Source: JAHDNZ01 sp036721855
GTDB lineage: Bacteria > Bacillota > DTU065
DNA: 53,580 nt
Direction of reading: 5' to 3'
Assembly: GCA_036721855.1 (NCBI GenBank)
Contig: DAIMKF010000010.1
Span: 1-53,580, forward strand
In this document: positions 50,526-53,580 of the stretch, in pieces
Layout of the letters: each line of letters starts with the position of its first letter
Position numbering within the stretch: position 1 is the first letter of the stretch
The notes under the pieces: model-generated
Database searches by the model: none
Told to the model about the DNA's origin: nothing
What the model saw: the letters and a program-made list of their open reading frames with translations, nothing else
Position numbers and translations under genes: made by a program

Positions 50526-51182
50526 TTAGACATCTGTTGGAACTGGCAGTTGGGGTAGGTTAAAGGGTGGAAACGGTGTAACTTCCGGATCGAGGAATTC
50601 AATACAGGGGTTAGGAGATTGGGTGGTAATTTCGGGGAATTTGCACTCCCCATATTCATTAATGCAAAGCTCGGCTTCGGCATGAACTTTGATTTGGATA
50701 AAGGCACCAAAGTAGCAGGAAACAACAACATCGCTATCGGTTTCAAAGGGTTCAAGGCAGGCATCAAGGCAGAAACATTGGATTTCAGCTTGAACATCCA
50801 TAAAAGGATCAGGAGTATAGAGAATAACAGTTACCGTGAAAGGTACTTCACGAATGAAAGTGTATTCTACACCAAAAGTGTCGATGACTCTAAATTCCGC
50901 ATCACAAGCAACTGTGGCGGTAACTTGAGCCAGGGGAGGTATAGTTCCGGGGATAGGTACAATGCTGGTAGAAATTACGCGATCACTATTGGGAACAATT
51001 TCACACGAAGTTACTAAATAGGGGCCTACTCCTACCGGTACAGGAGGGGTAGCGTCAAATTGCCTTAACTCGCATATTCTAGTGCGTCTGCCGTCATAGA
51101 CTTTTTGCACTTTGAGACAGACACGTTTAGGCTTTATTTCCGGACAAGGACCAAGTGGCGGTATAATGCTGTCAACAGCCAT
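50526..51182 (-). CDS. Cysteine-rich putative spore-surface protein, copy B
   Basis: 218-residue protein with 12 cysteines (13, 22, 37, 60, 93, 136, 138, 142, 156, 173, 180, 193), including the cluster CFCLDACLEP. There is no signal peptide or membrane helix. N-terminal PPLGPCPEIKPKRVCLKV, a Pro/Val-rich middle (residues 45-90) and a Pro/Phe-rich tail (PFPPFNLPQLPVPTDV). Composition and the KVQKVYD segment recall clostridial proteins thought to be on the spore surface, and the promoter has a SigE/SigK-like -10. The function is therefore an inference, not a domain hit. Start ATG at 51182 after AAAGGTGTG. Confidence 0.8.
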   Translation of the reverse strand: MAVDSIIPPLGPCPEIKPKRVCLKVQKVYDGRRTRICELRQFDATPPVPVGVGPYLVTSCEIVPNSDRVISTSIVPIPGTIPPLAQVTATVACDAEFRVIDTFGVEYTFIREVPFTVTVILYTPDPFMDVQAEIQCFCLDACLEPFETDSDVVVSCYFGAFIQIKVHAEAELCINEYGECKFPEITTQSPNPCIEFLDPEVTPFPPFNLPQLPVPTDV

Positions 51183-51216
51183 GCATAATCACACCTTTCT
51201 TGCGTTACACAGCTTA

Positions 51217-51225
51217 TAAGCTATG
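51217..51225 (-). promoter_or_regulatory. SigE/SigK-like -10 element, copy B
   Basis: Minus-strand CATAGCTTA matches CATAnnnTA at the same distance from the start codon as in copy A. It overlaps the 12-bp palindrome AGCTTATAAGCT (51211-51222), which is broken in copy A. Confidence 0.35.
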
Positions 51226-51290
51226 TTCAACACATACTATGCTAGACAAAAGTTGAGGTAATGTGAGGCAACTCCTATTTAATTAAGAAT

Positions 51291-51327
51291 ATAAGAAGCT
51301 GTGGCCAGAAAAGCCACAGCTTCTTAT
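51291..51327. terminator. Terminator of the GH84 gene
   Basis: A perfect 15-bp inverted repeat: ATAAGAAGCTGTGGC (51291-51305) and its complement (51313-51327) with a 7-base loop. On the minus strand it follows the GH84 stop codon. A lone left arm of this hairpin survives at the end of duplication unit A. Confidence 0.85.
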
Positions 51328-51368
51328 AAATAAACTCTCTCTCCTAATGAAAAGCGGACTTTTTTGCC

Positions 51369-52721
51369 TTAACCTAAAAAATAACCGGTGGTCCGATAGA
51401 TCTTTTGGGCCAAGTTTCTAATGACATCGCCACAACAGTAAGTTTTAAAATCAATAGCTTGTGTCAGCCCTTCTTTTATTGTGTTGCGGGCTTTAATGAG
51501 TCTTTCTATCGCACCTTCGGCCTGGAGGTTTTGTAATTCTAGACCCAGAGCAAGGCAATTTAAGGCCATCTCTATCCAAGCCTGATATTCATCAAGCCAG
51601 GGCTTTATCTCTTGCACGAGTGTAGCAGGCAACTCATAAAGCAGTGGTAAATCGTTATTTAACGTGGTAAAAAAATCAGCGGCATCTTTTAAGGCACCTT
51701 CCCAGTCGTTGACACTAATAAGAGTTTCAAAGCGTTTAACTGCATCCAGAAGATACTTAGGCTCGTAGGGCTCAAGACAGCTATAGGAGTTGGCTTTGGC
51801 AAAGCGAACAAAAGCATCTTTTGCTATGGGGCCGACCAGGTTTTCGATAGCCAAAAGCCATGTAGACTCAGCGTTATACGCAGTGGGGTTATTAAGAAAA
51901 TCAGCAGCACAATAAAGAGCTATCTTTGAGGCCTCCACTTTATCCATGGGATTTAAGAGGATACCATTGGCGTAATCACTAAGTTTAGGATCACGGTTTA
52001 AGTATGGTCCCAGATGTAATTCGGGTTGCATGGCGGCATCGTTTACCGGATAATTATCCCAGTAGACTATTTTACGCCTTAGTGTCTTGGATATGAATTG
52101 AGCGTTTTCAAGTTCCAGAGATAAGGAACAGACCTGAGGCCCCGTCCAAAAGATCTCAACGGCCGGATTTAGTTTAATCCCTAGTTCTTTAAGATAGTCA
52201 CTTTGGCCTTCTCCCATGTATTCGGTAGGACAGAAGAATAGTTCCGCCGCAAGGTCTTCTTTTTGAAGAAACGCAAAGATTTCGTTAGCTACAAAAGCTT
52301 GAGCCTCAGCCAAGCTAGAAAACTTCTCTACATCTTCTTGATGGACTAGATGGTTAAAAATGTCATCAAAAAAAAGACCAAACTTCGTAAAACCGATTTT
52401 TTGCATAGCCTGAAACTTGGTCTTTAAAAGGTCTAGTTCGGTATCCGAGGAATAGATCAAGGAAAGCCCCGGACTTAGAGCCCAGACTATAGAGACATTG
52501 GCTTCCTGGCTTAGATGTAGCAGCTCTGAAAAAGTGTCAATCTGATTTTGCGGGTAGAGTTGGCGCCATTTTTGCCGGTGATAAGGATCATCTTTAGGTG
52601 CATAAACATAGGTATTCATACCGTTTAGCCCCAGAAATTTAATTAGATTATTCCGGTCCATCTGGCTCCAGGGACATCCATAAAAACCTTCGATTACACC
52701 ACGTATTTTAAAAGCGGGCAT
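51369..52721 (-). CDS. GH84-family beta-N-acetylglucosaminidase (O-GlcNAcase-like)
   Basis: 450-residue hydrolase of the hyaluronidase/O-GlcNAcase family. RGVIEGFYGCPWS at residues 7-19 is the family opening, YAPKDDPYHRQKWR follows, and the catalytic Asp pair is in KFGLFFDDIF (near 115-123). TGPQVCS and YWDNYPVND line the active site in the family. A helical C-terminal domain follows. It lacks a signal peptide, so it acts in the cytoplasm, or in the mother cell or spore, rather than as a secreted toxin-like enzyme. ATG at 52721 after TGAGGTGAT. Divergent from rex. Confidence 0.9.
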   Translation of the reverse strand: MPAFKIRGVIEGFYGCPWSQMDRNNLIKFLGLNGMNTYVYAPKDDPYHRQKWRQLYPQNQIDTFSELLHLSQEANVSIVWALSPGLSLIYSSDTELDLLKTKFQAMQKIGFTKFGLFFDDIFNHLVHQEDVEKFSSLAEAQAFVANEIFAFLQKEDLAAELFFCPTEYMGEGQSDYLKELGIKLNPAVEIFWTGPQVCSLSLELENAQFISKTLRRKIVYWDNYPVNDAAMQPELHLGPYLNRDPKLSDYANGILLNPMDKVEASKIALYCAADFLNNPTAYNAESTWLLAIENLVGPIAKDAFVRFAKANSYSCLEPYEPKYLLDAVKRFETLISVNDWEGALKDAADFFTTLNNDLPLLYELPATLVQEIKPWLDEYQAWIEMALNCLALGLELQNLQAEGAIERLIKARNTIKEGLTQAIDFKTYCCGDVIRNLAQKIYRTTGYFLG

Positions 52722-52850
52722 TAAATATCACCTCAATTTAGCCATTTCTGTGAAATAATTGTTTTTCCTTCGAGGAATTTTAACCTCTAAGGTGAATAAA
52801 AGAAGAAACAACTTGTTTGAAAGCCGCTTTCTTAGAGAGGGTGAATATTT

Positions 52851-53492
52851 GTGAAAAAAGCTGATGGTAAACAGATCCCCCAAAGGGTTGTTTCGCGTTT
52901 GGCGATGTATTACCGGGTTCTCTCCCAACTGGAAAAGGGGGGAGTAGAACGGATATCTTCGCGTGAATTAGGCGAAATGATAGGGATCACACCATCACAG
53001 ATCAGGCAAGATCTGAGCTATTTTGGTGAATTTGGGCAACAGGGATATGGTTACAAGGTCAGTTATCTTCACTCAGAGATTAGCAGGATCTTAGGTTTAG
53101 AGAAACAGCATTCCATGATTCTAATAGGTGTTGGGAATTTGGGCCGAGCTATCGCCAGCTATACAAATTTTCGTAACAGAGGTTTTGAATTGGTTGGTAC
53201 CTTTGATGTTAGGGAAGAAATAATTGGGAAAAAACTCAGTGATATAGAAATCAAACCTATGACAGAGTTGCGATCATTTTTAAGACAGAATCAAGTTGAC
53301 ATAGGTATAATTACTGTTCCTGCTACTCAAGCTCAGCAAGTTGCTGATATACTTATCGAAGAAGGTATTAAAGGAATATGGAATTTTGCTCCTCTAAAAC
53401 TAAATGTCCCAGAAAGTGTTATTGTTGAACATGTGCATATCAGTGACAGCCTTTATTCTCTAAGTTTTCGCTTGCATGAACGTTTTAAATAA
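52851..53492 (+). CDS. rex: Redox-sensing transcriptional repressor Rex
   Basis: NADH/NAD+-responsive repressor of fermentation and respiration genes, 213 residues. The N-terminal winged helix (about 1-80) has TPSQIRQDLSYFGEFGQQG, and the Rossmann domain has GVGNLGRA at 93-100. The C-terminal domain-swap helix (SDSLYSLSFRLHERF) is complete. Start GTG at 52851, 8 bases after GAGAGGGTG. Its stop codon lies within the terminator stem. Confidence 0.95.
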   Translation: MKKADGKQIPQRVVSRLAMYYRVLSQLEKGGVERISSRELGEMIGITPSQIRQDLSYFGEFGQQGYGYKVSYLHSEISRILGLEKQHSMILIGVGNLGRAIASYTNFRNRGFELVGTFDVREEIIGKKLSDIEIKPMTELRSFLRQNQVDIGIITVPATQAQQVADILIEEGIKGIWNFAPLKLNVPESVIVEHVHISDSLYSLSFRLHERFK

Positions 53493-53518
53493 ATGGTGCA
53501 TTTATGCACCATTTATTT
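53487..53518 (+). terminator. Terminator of rex
   Basis: AAATAAATGGTGCA (53487-53500) pairs with TGCACCATTTATTT (53505-53518) around TTTA: a 14-bp perfect stem that includes the rex stop codon. A group II intron begins 7 bases further on. Confidence 0.88.
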
Positions 53519-53525
53519 GTTTATC

Positions 53526-53580
53526 GTGTGCCACGCATGGCGATTAACTAGACGGTGAAAGTCCGTTATGGGGGTATGTA
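53526..53580 (+). mobile_element. Group II intron, 5' end (continues beyond the window)
   Basis: The sequence from GTGTG (53526) shows the group II intron 5-prime consensus GUGYG, followed by CATGGCG, CTAGACGG and GGTGAAAGTCCG, the typical domain I opening. The rest, with any reverse transcriptase, is outside the window. Insertion directly downstream of a terminator hairpin is the habit of IIC (bacterial class C) introns, but the class cannot be fixed from 55 bases. Confidence 0.8.

Larger units (their letters stand above)
50342..51306. repeat. Direct tandem duplication, unit B
   Basis: Second copy of the direct repeat, uninterrupted, about 965 bases. It starts CATAGTCGAAAAATCTAG and ends inside the terminator stem of the GH84 gene. 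It carries the intact version of the cysteine-rich gene. Confidence 0.88.

Noticed and set aside
49723..51017. Plus-strand open frames opposite both cysteine-rich genes
   Set aside because: They mirror each other only because the underlying DNA is duplicated. The minus-strand genes have ribosome-binding sites, terminators and a coherent cysteine pattern, and the plus-strand frames have none of these.
49441..51306. Repeated sequence as a CRISPR or insertion sequence
   Set aside because: There are two long direct copies with complete genes, no short regularly spaced repeats, no terminal inverted repeats and no transposase.
52741..52770. CTGTGAAATAATTG upstream of rex as a Rex operator
   Set aside because: Only one half-site resembles TTGTGAAAT; the other half is poor, so autoregulation is possible but not supported.
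1..53580. tRNA or rRNA genes
   Set aside because: None was recognised by eye on either strand; a tRNA scan would settle this.

Overview
The window is a Clostridia-type Firmicute chromosome segment. The evidence is strong GGAGG ribosome-binding sites with many TTG and GTG starts, the gene order rpoB-rpoC-L7Ae-rpsL-rpsG-fusA-tuf followed by the S10/spc/alpha cluster, a KOW-domain gene between map and infA, and ecfA-ecfA-ecfT-truA-rplM-rpsI after rplQ. BirA, PerR and Rex type regulation and cysteine-rich proteins with sporulation-like promoters fit the same group. A run of exactly 100 N at 49998-50097 shows that this is a scaffold from a draft assembly or a metagenome bin. I cannot name the genus.

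Region 1 (1-31.9 kb) is the information-processing core, entirely on the + strand: rpoBC; the str operon, with its own promoter fused to a perfect 15-bp inverted repeat; the S10-spc-alpha ribosomal run with secY, adk, map, infA, rpoA and rplQ; then an energising ECF transporter module, truA, and rplM-rpsI behind its own promoter and a strong terminator. The rpmD (L30) gene is missing from its usual place between rpsE and rplO. RpoB ends in a long poly-acidic tail. A terminator only 35 bases before rpsJ looks like an attenuator.

Region 2 (31.9-40 kb) is accessory. It holds the frameshifted remnant of a DNA-deoxyinosine glycosylase, an unrecognised 272-residue protein, a small lipoprotein divergent from a Ski2-like RNA helicase, a DEDDh exonuclease directly behind the helicase, an XRE/TPR regulator, a hairpin-rich non-coding stretch, and a membrane-anchored TPR protein. 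The helicase-exonuclease pair is the best candidate for a little-described functional module, probably in RNA processing or decay.

Region 3 (40-49.4 kb) mixes transport, redox and repair genes. A cobalamin riboswitch precedes a BtuF-BtuC pair with no ATPase gene. Then come trxB, lgt, a stand-alone pyruvate-kinase C-terminal-domain protein, mutM (behind a 12-codon coupled mini-ORF), perR and an MFS transporter. The biotin S-component bioY follows, with a promoter overlapped by a BirA operator; it can draw on the ECF module of region 1. A nitrilase-family amidohydrolase and a secreted CAP-domain protein close the region.

Region 4 (49.4-53.6 kb) holds a roughly 0.9-1.0 kb direct tandem duplication. 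Each copy encodes a cysteine-rich protein on the minus strand with the same terminator and a SigE/SigK-like -10 element, suggesting a spore-surface role. The assembly gap falls inside the first copy and is probably mis-sized: the second copy predicts 184 missing bases. A cytoplasmic GH84 hexosaminidase gene and the redox regulator rex follow. The window ends in the first 55 bases of a group II intron inserted 7 bases beyond the rex terminator hairpin.
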